A stretch of 64,000 nt of DNA from Bathymodiolus brooksi (GCA_963680875.1 OY804586.1:51680203-51744202); one strand, 5' to 3'. Shown: positions 54,111-64,000, counted from the first letter of the stretch. Notes: generated from the sequence alone by a model not told the origin. Made by a program: numbers and translations.

Positions 54111-56150
54111 TTAACATCTATGGACCATCATGGTCTTGATCGTCGATTTATTGTTAGTTACTTAACATCTATGGACCATCATGGTGGTGATCGTTGATTT
54201 ATTGTTAGTAACTTAACATCTATGGACCATCATGGTCGTGATCGTTGATTTATTGTTAGTTACTTAACATCTATGGACCACCATGGTCGTGATCGTTGAT
54301 TTATTGTTAGTTACTTTACATCTATGGACAATCATGGTCTTGATCGTTGATTTATTGTTAGTTACTTAACATCTATGGACCACCATGGTCTTGATCGTTG
54401 ATTTATTGTTAGTTACTTAAAATCTATGGACCATCATGGTCTTGATCGTTGATTTATTGTTTGTTACTTAACATCTATTGACCATCATGGTCTTGATCGT
54501 TGATTTATTGTTAGTTACTTAACATCTATGGACCATCATGGTCTTGATCGTCGATTTATTGTTAGTTACTTAACATCTATGGACCATCATGGTCGTGATC
54601 GTTGATTTATTGTTAGTTACTTAACATCTATGGACCATCATGGTCGTGATCGTTGATTTATTGTTAGTTACTTAACATCTATGGACCATCATGGTCTTGA
54701 TCGTTGATTTATTGTTCGTTACTTAACATCTATGGACCATCATGGTCTTGATCGTTGATTTATTGTTAGTTACTTAACATCTATCGACCATCATGGTCTT
54801 GATCGTTGATTTATTGTTAGTTACTTAACATCTATGGACTATCATGGTCGTGATCGTTGATTTATTGTTAGTTACTTAACATCTATGAACCATCATGGTC
54901 GTGATCGTTGATTTAGTTTTAGTTACTTAACATCTATGGACCATCGTGGTCTTGATCGTTGATTTATTGTTAGTTACTTAACATCTATGGACCATCATGG
55001 TCGTGATGGTTGATTTATTGTTAGTTACTTAACATCTATGGACCATCATGGTCTTGATCGTTGATTTATTGTTAGTTACTTAACATATATGGGCCATCAT
55101 GGTCGTGATCGTTGATTTATTGTTAGTTACTTAACATCTATGGACCATCATGGTCGTGATCGTTGATTTATTGTTAGTTACTTAACATCTATGGACCATC
55201 ATTGTCGTGATCGTTGATTTATTGTTAGTTACTTAACATCTATGGACCATCATGGTCGTCATCGTTCATTTATTGTTCGTTACTTAACATCTATGGACCA
55301 TCGTGGTCTTGATCGTTGATTTATTGTTAGTTACTTAACATCTGTGGACCATCATGGTCGTGATCGTTGATTTATTGTTAGTTACTTAACATCTATGGAC
55401 CATCATGGTCTTGATCGTTGATTTATTGTTAGTTACTTAACATCTATGGACCATCATGGTCGTGATCGTTGATTTATTGTTAGTTACTTAACATCTATGG
55501 ACCATCATGGTCTTGATCGTTGATTTATTGTTCGTTACTTAACATCTATGGACCATCATGGTCGTGATCGTTGATTTATTGTTAGTTACTTAACATCTAT
55601 CGACCATCATGGTCTTGATCATTGATTTATTGTTAGTAACTTAACATCTATGGACCATCGTGGTCTTGATCGTTGATTTATTGTTAGTTACTTAACATCT
55701 ATGGACCATCATGGTCGTGATCGTTGATTTATTGTTAGTTACTTAACATCTATCGACCATCATGGTCTTGATCATTGATTTATTGTTAGTTACTTAACAT
55801 CTATCGACCATCATGGTCTTGATCATTGATTTATTGTTAGGAACTTATTATCTATGGACCATCATGGTCTTGATCGTTGATTTATTGTTAGTTACTTAAC
55901 ATCTATGGACCATCATGGTCGTGATCGTTGATTTATTGTTAGTTACTTAACATCTATGGACCACCATGGTCGTGATCGTTGATTTATTGTTAGTTACTTA
56001 ACATCTATGGACCATCATGGTCGTGATCGTTGATTTATTGTTAGTTACTTAACATCTATGGACCATCATAGTCGTGATCGTTGATTTATTGTTAGTTACT
56101 TAACATCTATGGACCATCATGGTCGTCATCGTTGATTTATTGTTAGTTAC
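54111..56150 (+). repeat. 40-unit tandem duplication, copy 1
   Basis: This 2,040-bp block starts with a T34C unit and a GGTGGTG unit and includes GGACAATC, GTTTGTTAC/TATTGACC, GGACTATC near 54834, the rare GATTTAGTTTTAG near 54910, GATGGTTG, ATATATGGGCC, CATCGTTCATTT near 55260, CTGTGGACC near 55342 and CTTATTATC near 55844. The following 2,040 bp repeat it. Private bases here include TTACTTTACATC near 54311, TAAAATC near 54418, CATTGTCG near 55200 and TTAGGAAC near 55837. Confidence 0.93.
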
Positions 56151-58190
56151 TTAACATCTATGGACCATCATGGTCTTGATCGTCGATTTATTGTTAGTTA
56201 CTTAACATCTATGGACCATCATGGTGGTGATCGTTGATTTATTGTTAGTAACTTAACAACTATGGACCATCATGGTCGTGATCGTTGATTTATTGTTAGT
56301 TACTTAACATCTATGGACCACCATGGTCGTGATCGTTGATTTATTGTTAGTTACTTAACATCTATGGACAATCATGGTCTTGATCGTTGATTTATTGTTA
56401 GTTACTTAACATCTATGGACCACCATGGTCTTGATCGTTGATTTATTGTTAGTTACTTAACATCTATGGACCATCATGGTCTTGATCGTTGATTTATTGT
56501 TTGTTACTTAACATCTATTGACCATCATGGTCTTGATCGTTGATTTATTGTTAGTTACTTAACATCTATGGACCATCATGGTCTTGATCGTCGATTTATT
56601 GTTAGTTACTTAACATCTATGGACCATCATGGTCGTGATCGTTGATTTATTGTTAGTTACTTAACATCTATGGACCATCATGGTCGTGATCGTTGATTTA
56701 TTGTTAGTTACTTAACATCTATGGACCATCATGGTCTTGATCGTTGATTTATTGTTCGTTACTTAACATCTATGGACCATCATGGTCTTGATCGTTGATT
56801 TATTGTTAGTTACTTAACATCTATCGACCATCATGGTCTTGATCGTTGATTTATTGTTAGTTACTTAACATCTATGGACTATCATGGTCGTGATCGTTGA
56901 TTTATTGTTAGTTACTTAACATCTATGAACCATCATGGTCGTGATCGTTGATTTAGTTTTAGTTACTTAACATCTATGGACCATCGTGGTCTTGATCGTT
57001 GATTTATTGTTAGTTACTTAACATCTATGGACCATCATGGTCGTGATGGTTGATTTATTGTTAGTTACTTAACATCTATGGACCATCATGGTCTTGATCG
57101 TTGATTTATTGTTAGTTACTTAACATATATGGGCCATCATGGTCGTGATCGTTGATTTATTGTTAGTTACTTAACATCTATGGACCATCATGGTCGTGAT
57201 CGTTGATTTATTGTTAGTTACTTAACATCTATGGACCATCATAGTCGTGATCGTTGATTTATTGTTAGTTACTTAACATCTATGGACCATCATGGTCGTC
57301 ATCGTTCATTTATTGTTCGTTACTTAACATCTATGGACCATCGTGGTCTTGATCGTTGATTTATTGTTAGTTACTTAACATCTGTGGACCATCATGGTCG
57401 TGATCGTTGATTTATTGTTAGTTACTTAACATCTATGGACCATCATGGTCTTGATCGTTGATTTATTGTTAGTTACTTAACATCTATGGACCATCATGGT
57501 CGTGATCGTTGATTTATTGTTAGTTACTTAACATCTATGGACCATCATGGTCTTGATCGTTGATTTATTGTTCGTTACTTAACATCTATGGACCATCATG
57601 GTCGTGATCGTTGATTTATTGTTAGTTACTTAACATCTATCGACCATCATGGTCTTGATCATTGATTTATTGTTAGTAACTTAACATCTATGGACCATCG
57701 TGGTCTTGATCGTTGATTTATTGTTAGTTACTTAACATCTATGGACCATCATGGTCTTGATCGTTGATTTATTGTTAGTTACTTAACATCTATCGACCAT
57801 CATGGTCTTGATCATTGATTTATTGTTAGTTACTTAACATCTATCGACCATCATGGTCTTGATCATTGATTTATTGTTAGTAACTTATTATCTATGGACC
57901 ATCATGGTCTTGATCGTTGATTTATTGTTAGTTACTTAACATCTATGGACCATCATGGTCGTGATCGTTGATTTATTGTTAGTTACTTAACATCTATGGA
58001 CCACCATGGTCGTGATCGTTGATTTATTGTTAGTTACTTAACATCTATGGACCATCATGGTCGTGATCGTTGATTTATTGTTAGTTACTTAACATCTATG
58101 GACCATCATAGTCGTGATCGTTGATTTATTGTTAGTTACTTAACATCTATGGACCATCATGGTCGTCATCGTTGATTTATTGTTAGTTAC
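56151..58190 (+). repeat. 40-unit tandem duplication, copy 2
   Basis: This follows copy 1 directly in phase with GATTTAGTTTTAG near 56950, CATCGTTCATTT near 57300, CTGTGGACC near 57382 and CTTATTATC near 57884. I count about six single-base differences from copy 1, including AACAACTATGG near 56246 and a T26 unit at 57720-57770 where copy 1 has G26. Identity is about 99.7%. It ends with the CATAGTCG and GTCGTCATCG units, after which 58191 has a T33-T34 unit in place of the T34C start. Confidence 0.93.
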
Positions 58191-58547
58191 TTAACATCTA
58201 TGGACCATCATGGTCTTGATCGTTGATTTATTGTTAGTTACTTAACATCTATGGACCATCATGGTCGTGATCGTTGATTTATTGTTAGTTACTTAACATC
58301 TATGGACCATCATGTTCTTGATCGTTGATTTATTGTTAGTTACTTAACATCTATGGACCATCATGGTCGTGATCGTTGATTTATTGTTAGTAACTTAACA
58401 TCTATGGACCACCATGGTCTTGATCGTTGATTTATTGTTAGTTACTTAACATCTGTGGACCATCATTGTCTTGATCGTTGATTTATTGTTAGTTACTTAA
58501 CATCTATCGACCATCATGGTCGTGATCGTTGATTTATTGTTAGTTAC
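58191..58547 (+). repeat. Seven-unit spacer
   Basis: Seven units between the 40-unit pair and the 60-unit period have CATGTTC near 58313, a T49A junction, a CCACC unit, CTGTGGACCATCATTGTC near 58452 and a CGACC unit. I see no second copy of this set as a whole. Confidence 0.75.
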
Positions 58548-58597
58548 TTAACATCTATGGACCATCATGGTCTTGATCGTTGATTTATTGTTGTTAC
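58548..58597 (+). other. 50-bp unit: single-base deletion 2
   Basis: GTTAGTTAC at unit positions 43-51 reads GTTGTTAC, losing A46. The downstream phase moves by one base. The same shortened unit recurs at 61607 with the same neighbours, so it marks the start of the 60-unit period. Confidence 0.95.
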
Positions 58598-60178
58598 TTA
58601 ACATCTATGGACCATCATGGTCTTGATCGTTGATTTATTGTTAGCTTCTTAACATCTATCGACCATCATGGTCGTGATCGTTGATTTATTGTTAGTTACT
58701 TAACATATATGGACCATCATGGTCGTGATCGTTGATTTATTGTTAGTTACATAACATCTATGGACCATCATGGTCTTGATCGTTGATTTATTGTTAGTTA
58801 CTTATCATCTATGGACCACCATGGTCGTGATCGTTGATTTATTGTTAGTTACTTAACATCTATGGACCACCATGGTCTTGATCGTTGATTTATTGTTAGT
58901 TACTTAACATCAATCGACCATCATGGTCGTGATCGTTGATTTATTGTTAGTTACTTAACATCTATGGACCATCATGGTCTTGATCGTTGATTTATTGTTA
59001 GTTACTTAACATCTATGGACCATCATGGTCTTGATCGTTGATTTATTGTTAGTTACTTAACATCTATGCACCATCATGGTCTTGATCGTTGATTTATTGT
59101 TAGTTACTTAACATCTATGGACCATCATGGTCTTGATCGTTGATTTATTGTTAGTTACTTAACATCTATCGACCATCATGGTCGTGATCGTTCATTTATT
59201 GTTAGTTACTTAACATCTATGGACCATCATGGTCGTGATCGTTGATTTATTGTTAGTTACTTAATATCTATGGACCATCATGGTCTTGATCGTTGATTTA
59301 TTGTTAGTTACTTAACATCTATGGACCATCATGGTCGTGATCGTTGATTTATTGTTCGTTACTTAACATCTATGGACCGTCATGGTCGTGATCGTTGATT
59401 TATTGTTAGTTACTTAACATCTATGGACCATCATGGTCGTGATCGTTGATTTATTGTTAGTTACTTAACATCTATGAACCATCATGGTCTTGATCGTTGA
59501 TTTATTGTTAGTTAATTAACATCTATGGACCATCATGGTCGTGATCGTTGATTTATTGTTAGTTATTTAACATCTATGGACCATCATGGTCTTGATCGTT
59601 GATTTATTGTTAGTTACTTAACATCTATGGACCATCATGGTCTTGATCGTTGATTTATTGTTAGTTACTTAACATCTATGGACCATCATGGTCGTGATCG
59701 TTGATTTATTGTTAGTTACTTAACATCTATGGACCATCATGGTCTTGATCGTTGATTTATTGTTAGTTACTTAACATCTATCGACCATCATGGTCTTGAT
59801 CATTGATTTATTGTTAGTAACTTAACATCTATGGACCATCATGGTCGTGATCGTTGATTTATTGTTAGTTACTTAACATCTATGGACCATCATAGTCTTG
59901 ATCCTTGATTTATTGTTAGTAACTTAACATCTATGGACCATCATGATCGTCATCGTTGATTTATTGTTAGTTACTTAACATCTATCGTCCATCATGGTCT
60001 TGATCGTCGATTTATTGTTAGTTACTTAACATCTATGGACCATCATGGTCGTGATCGTTGATTTATTGTTAGTAACTTAACATCTATGGACCATCATGGT
60101 CTTGATCGTCGATTTATTGCTAGTTACTTAACATCTATGGACCATCATGGTCGTGATCGTTGATTTATTGTTAGTAAC

Positions 60179-60688
60179 TTAACATCTATGGACCACCATG
60201 GTCTTGATCGTTGATTTATTGTTAGTAACTTAACATCTATGGACCATCATGGTCTTGATCGTCGATTTATTGTTAGTTACTTAACATCTATGGACCATCA
60301 TGGTGGTGATCGTTGATTTATCGTTAGTAGCTTAACATCTATGGACCATCATGGTCGTGATCGTTGATTTATTGTTAGTTACTTAACATCTATGGACCAT
60401 CATGGTCTTGATCGTTGATTTATTGTTAGTTACTTAACATCTATGGACCACCATGGTCTTGATCGTTGATTTATTGTTAGTTACTTAACATCTATGGACC
60501 ACCATGGTCGTGATCGTTGATTTATTGTTAGTTACTTAACATCTATGGACCATCATGGTCTTGATCGTTGATTTATTGTTAGTTACTTAACATCTATGGA
60601 CCACCATGGTCTTGATCGTTGATTTATTGTTAGTTACTTAACATCTATGGACCACCATGGTCTTGATCATTGATTTATTGTTAGTTAC
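60179..60688 (+). repeat. Nested ten-unit duplication, copy 1
   Basis: Ten units run: CCACC with T49A, T34C, GGTGGTG with a GTAGC junction, G26, T26, CCACC, CCACC with G26, T26, CCACC, CCACC with GATCATTG. They repeat at 60689-61198. The private TATCGTTAG near 60320 distinguishes this copy. The 60-unit copy at 61607 has only one version of this set, so the duplication postdates or was lost after the larger event. Confidence 0.9.
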
Positions 60689-61198
60689 TTAACATCTATG
60701 GACCGCCATGGTCTTGATCGTTGATTTATTGTTAGTAACTTAACATCTATGGACCATCATGGTCTTGATCGTCGATTTATTGTTAGTTACTTAACATCTA
60801 TGGACCATCATGGTGGTGATCGTTGATTTATTGTTAGTAGCTTAACATCTATGGACCATCATGGTCGTGATCGTTGATTTATTGTTAGTTACTTAACATC
60901 TATGGACCATCATGGTCTTGATCGTTGATTTATTGTTAGTTACTTAACATCTATGGACCACCATGGTCTTGATCGTTGATTTATTGTTAGTTACTTAACA
61001 TCTATGGACCACCATGGTCGTGATCGTTGATTTATTGTTAGTTACTTAACATCTATGGACCATCATGGTCTTGATCGTTGATTTATTGTTAGTTACTTAA
61101 CATCTATGGACCACCATGGTCTTGATCGTTGATTTATTGTTAGTTACTTAACATCTATGGACCACCATGGTCTTGATCATTGATTTATTGTTAGTTAC
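60689..61198 (+). repeat. Nested ten-unit duplication, copy 2
   Basis: This matches 60179-60688 at 510 bp. Its first unit has CCGCC near 60704 in place of CCACC. The shared GTAGC junction (also at 63388) is a marker found only in this part of the window. Confidence 0.9.
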
Positions 61199-61606
61199 TT
61201 AACATCTATGGACCACCATGGTCTTGATCGTTGATTTATTGTTAGTTACTTAACATCTATGGACCATCATGGTCTTGATCGTTGATTTATTGTTAGTTAC
61301 TTAACATCTATGGACCACCATGGTCTTGATCGTTGATTTATTGTTTGTTACTTAACATCTATTGACCATCATGATCTTGATCGTTGATTTATTGTTAGTT
61401 ACTTAACATCTATGGACCATCATGGTTTTGATCGTCGATTTATTGTTAGTTACTTAACATCTATGGACCATCATGGTCGTGATCGTTGATTTATTGTTAG
61501 TTACTTAACATCTATGGACCATCATGGTCGTGATCGTTGATTTATTGTTAGTTACTTAACATCTATGGACCATCATGGTCTTGATCGTTGATTTATTGTT
61601 CGTTAC

Positions 61607-61656
61607 TTAACATCTATGGACCATCATGGTCTTGATCGTTGATTTATTGTTGTTAC
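61607..61656 (+). other. 50-bp unit: single-base deletion 3
   Basis: The same loss of A46 as in the unit at 58548, in the same context. It is a copy of that deletion carried by the 60-unit duplication, not an independent event. Confidence 0.95.
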
Positions 61657-64000
61657 TTAACATCTATGGACCATCATGGTCTTGATCGTTGATTTATTGT
61701 TAGCTTCTTAACATCTATCGACCATCATGGTCGTGATCGTTGATTTATTGTTAGTTACTTAACATATATGGTCCATCATGGTCGTGATCGTTGATTTATT
61801 GTTAGTTACTTAACATCTATGGACCATCATGGTCTTGATCGTTGATTTATTGTTAGTTACTTATCATCTATGGACCACCATGGTCGTGATCGTTGATTTA
61901 TTGTTAGTTACTTAACATCTATGGACCACCATGGTCTTGATCGTTGATTTATTGTTAGTTACTTAACATCTATCGACCATCATGGTCGTGATCGTTGATT
62001 TATTGTTAGTTACTTAACATCTATGGACCATCATGGTCTTGATCGTTGATTTATTGTTAGTTACTTAACATCTATGGACCATCATGGTCTTGTTCGTTGA
62101 TTTATTGTTAGTTACTTAACATCTATGCACCATCATGTTCTTGATCGTTGATTTATTGTTAGTTACTTAACATCTATCGACCATCATGGTCGTGATCGTT
62201 GATTTATTGTTAGTTACTTAACATCTATGGACCATCATGTTCGTGATCGTTGATTTATTGTTAGTTACTTAACATCTATGGACCATCATGGTCTTGATCG
62301 TTGATTTATTGTTAGTTACTTAACATCAATGGACCATCATGGTCGTGATCGTTGATTTATTGTTCGTTACTTAACATCTATGGACCATCATGGTCGTGAT
62401 CGTTGATTTATTGTTAGTTACTTAACATCTATGGACCATCATGGTCGTGATCGTTGATTTATTGTTAGTTACTTAACATCTATGAACCATCATGGTCTTG
62501 ATCGTTGATTTATTGTTAGTTACTTAACATCTATGGGCCATGATGGTCGTGATCGTTGATTTATTGTTAGTTATTTAACATCTATGGACCATCATGGTCT
62601 TGATCGTTGATTTATTGTTAGTTACTTAACATCTATGGACCATCATGGTCTTGATCGTTGATTTATTGTTAGTTACTTAACATCTATGGACCATCATGGT
62701 CGTGATCGTTGATTTATTGTTAGTTACTTAACATCTATGGACCATCATGGTCTTGATCGTTGATTTATTGTTAGTTACTTAACATCTATCGACCATCATG
62801 GTCTTGATCATTGATTTATTGTTAGTAACTTAACATCTATGGACCATCATGGTCGTGATCGTTGATTTATTGTTAGTTACTAAACATCTATGGACCATCA
62901 TAGTCTTGATCCTTGATTTATTGTTAGTAACTTAACATCTATGGACCATCATGATCGTCATCGTTGATTTATTGTTAGTTTCTTAACATCTATCGTCCAT
63001 CATGGTCTTGATCGTCGATTTATTGTTAGTTACTTAACATCTATGGACCTTCATGGTCGTGATCGTTGATTTATTGTTAGTAACTTAAAATCTATGGACC
63101 ATCATGGTCTTGATCGTCGAATTATTGCTAGTTACTTAACATCTATGGACCATCATGGTCGTGATCGTTGATTTATTGTTAGTTACTTAACATCTATGGA
63201 CCATCATGGTCTTGATCGTTGATTTATTGTTAGTAACTTAACATCTATGGACCACCATGGTCTTGATCGTTGATTTATTGTTAGTAACTTAACATCTATG
63301 GACCATCATGGTGTTGATCGTCGATTTATTGTTAGTTACTTAACATCTATGGACCATCATGGTGGTGATCGTTGATTTATTGTTAGTAGCTTAACATCTA
63401 TGGACCATCATGGTCGTGATCGTTGATTTATTGTTAGTTACTTAACATCTATGGACCACCATGGTCGTGATCGTTGATTTATTGTTAGTTACTTAACATC
63501 TATGGACCATCATGGTCTTGATCGTTGATTTATTGTTAGTTACTTAACATCTATGGACCACCATGGTCTTGATCGTTGATTTATTGTTAGTTACTTAACA
63601 TCTATGGACCACCATGGTCTTGATCATTGATTTATTGTTAGTTACTTAACATCTATGGACCACCATGGTCTTGATCGTTGATTTATTGTTAGTTACTTAA
63701 CATCTATGGACCATCATGGTCTTGATCGTTGATTTATTGTTAGTTACTTAACATCTATTGACCACCATGGTCTTGATCGTTGATTTATTGTTTGTTACTT
63801 AACATCTATTGACCATCATGGTCTTAATCGTTGATTTATTGTTAGTTACTTAACATCTATGGACCATCATGGTTTTGATCGTCGATTTATTGTTAGTTAC
63901 TTAACATCTATGGACCATCATGGTCGTGATCGTTGATTTATTGTTAGTTACTTAACATCTATGGACCATCATGGTCGTGATCGTTGATTTATTGTTAGTT
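61607..64000 (+). repeat. 60-unit period, copy 2, cut by window end
   Basis: This restarts the order of 58548 with the shortened unit, GTTAGCTTC, CGACC, ACATATATGG, CTTATCATC and CCACC units, GCACC, GTTCGTTAC, GAACC, GGGCCATGATGG, the signature at 62881, GCTAG and GGTGGTG with GTAGC. Compared with copy 1 it lacks one T26 unit after GCACC and has GGGCCATGATGG where copy 1 reads GGACC after TTAATTAA. Private changes include CATGTTC near 62135 and 62237, TTGTTCG near 62091, TAAAATC near 63087 and GAATTATTG near 63120. The array runs off the right edge in mid-unit. Confidence 0.88.

Larger units (their letters stand above)
58548..61606 (+). repeat. 60-unit period, copy 1
   Basis: This 3,059-bp block opens with a 50-bp unit (missing A46), then a GTTAGCTTC junction, CGACC, ACATATATGG, CTTATCATC, two CCACC units, GCACC, GTTCGTTAC, GAACC, a TTAATTAA junction at 59512, the signature at 59873 and the GCTAG sub-block with GGACC in place of GGATC. 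It then contains a ten-unit duplication and the CCACC run. The order restarts at 61607. Markers such as the signature are 3,008 bp apart (59 units less one base) because copy 2 lacks one unit after GCACC. Confidence 0.9.
1..64000 (+). repeat. 51-bp tandem satellite array filling the window
   Basis: The sequence repeats every 51 bp from the first to the last base, always in the same orientation. There are 1,255 units (1,254 complete, the last with 49 bases). Unit starts fall at 1+51k up to about 33.87 kb, at 51k up to 58.6 kb, at 51k-1 up to 61.66 kb and at 51k-2 to the end, because of three 1-bp deletions. Key motifs by unit position: TTAACATCT 1-9, GACCATCATGGTC 13-25, GATCGTTGATT 28-38, GTTAGTTAC 43-51. 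Most units differ from the consensus at zero to four positions. No unique DNA, gene, RNA gene, inversion or mobile element interrupts it. Consensus stops close every frame at least once per unit: TGA at 34-36, TAA at 2-4, and TGA and TAG in the third forward frame, with TAA or TGA on the reverse strand. I know of no named family with this unit. The size and purity indicate eukaryotic satellite DNA. Confidence 0.98.

Noticed and set aside
4030..58190. Assembly artefact as the source of the tandem block copies
   Set aside because: Copies carry private bases on both sides and the block lengths differ from place to place, which a simple assembler duplication would not give. Collapse or expansion at individual sites still cannot be excluded from sequence alone.
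1..64000. CRISPR array
   Set aside because: Units are contiguous and the whole 51 bp is repeated. There are no unique spacers between conserved repeats and no cas-like gene.
1..64000. Repetitive protein with a 17-residue period (51 is a multiple of 3)
   Set aside because: The consensus has at least one stop in all six frames per unit. Variants such as T34C, T2A or T2C remove a stop in isolated units only, so open stretches span about two or three units at most, with no start context or conservation of reading.
1..64000. Telomeric or simple-sequence repeat
   Set aside because: The unit is 51 bp of complex sequence with no TTAGGG, TTTAGGG or TTAGG-like tracts. TTAGTTAC appears once per unit only.
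1..64000. Transposon or retroelement nested in the array
   Set aside because: 51-bp phase is kept across the whole window apart from three 1-bp deletions, leaving no room for inserted DNA, and no terminal repeats or coding remnants are seen.
1..64000. Bacterial plasmid, phage or island
   Set aside because: A 64-kb gene-free tandem array is not compatible with bacterial genome organisation. The HOR structure is typical of eukaryotic satellites.
1..64000. tRNA, rRNA or other structured RNA genes
   Set aside because: No sequence departs from the monomer. The only secondary structure is the short 6-bp-arm dyad and small junction palindromes, too small for such genes.

Overview
The whole window is one uninterrupted head-to-tail satellite array with a 51-bp monomer. 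Following the phase from base 1 to base 64000, I count 1,255 units: 1,254 complete and one ending at the window edge with 49 bases. Exactly three units are 50 bp long because of single-base deletions, and every other spacing I checked is a multiple of 51. I found no gene, RNA gene, transposon, inversion or unique sequence. Each consensus unit carries stop codons in all six frames. About 34-35% of bases are G or C, and the strand shown is T-rich (about 21 T to 12 A per unit). An array of this size and purity points to a eukaryotic chromosome, probably centromeric, pericentromeric, subtelomeric or other heterochromatin, assembled from long reads. I do not recognise the monomer family and cannot name the organism.

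I number the monomer from TTAACATCT (positions 1-9). A near-perfect dyad, GACCATCATGGTC, occupies 13-25; GATCGTTGATT is at 28-38; GTTAGTTAC is at 43-51. The commonest variation is G or T at position 26, just outside the dyad. Other recurrent variants are T18C (creates CCATGG), G12C, A14G, G22A, G32A, T34C, A46C, T48C and T49A. These variants are inherited in blocks, so they show the higher-order repeat (HOR) structure.

Layout: 1-2499 holds a 9-10-unit block present three times. 2500-4029 is a less organised stretch with many private variants. 4030-7599 and 7600-11169 are an almost identical tandem pair of 70 units (3,570 bp). A 23-unit module follows (11170-12342). 12343-15402 and 15403-18768 are shortened, rearranged copies of the 70-unit block, and a 149-unit (7,599-bp) superperiod carries this arrangement on to about 23 kb. 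22186-27795 contains a 57-unit period. 30091-33150 is a 30-unit tandem pair. 33151 to about 39 kb contains a 68-unit period. 39576-45491 is a 38-unit block in three copies with a two-unit micro-duplication. 49980-58190 contains a 40-unit block in one diverged and two nearly identical tandem copies. 58548-64000 is a 60-unit period cut by the window end, with a nested 10-unit duplication.

The array looks like the product of repeated, in-register unequal exchange or amplification of blocks of 10 to 150 monomers rather than of single monomers. A diagnostic three-unit signature occurs 18 times and tracks those events. Nothing here encodes a protein. Any role would be structural (chromatin, kinetochore, heterochromatin or satellite RNA) and is inference only.
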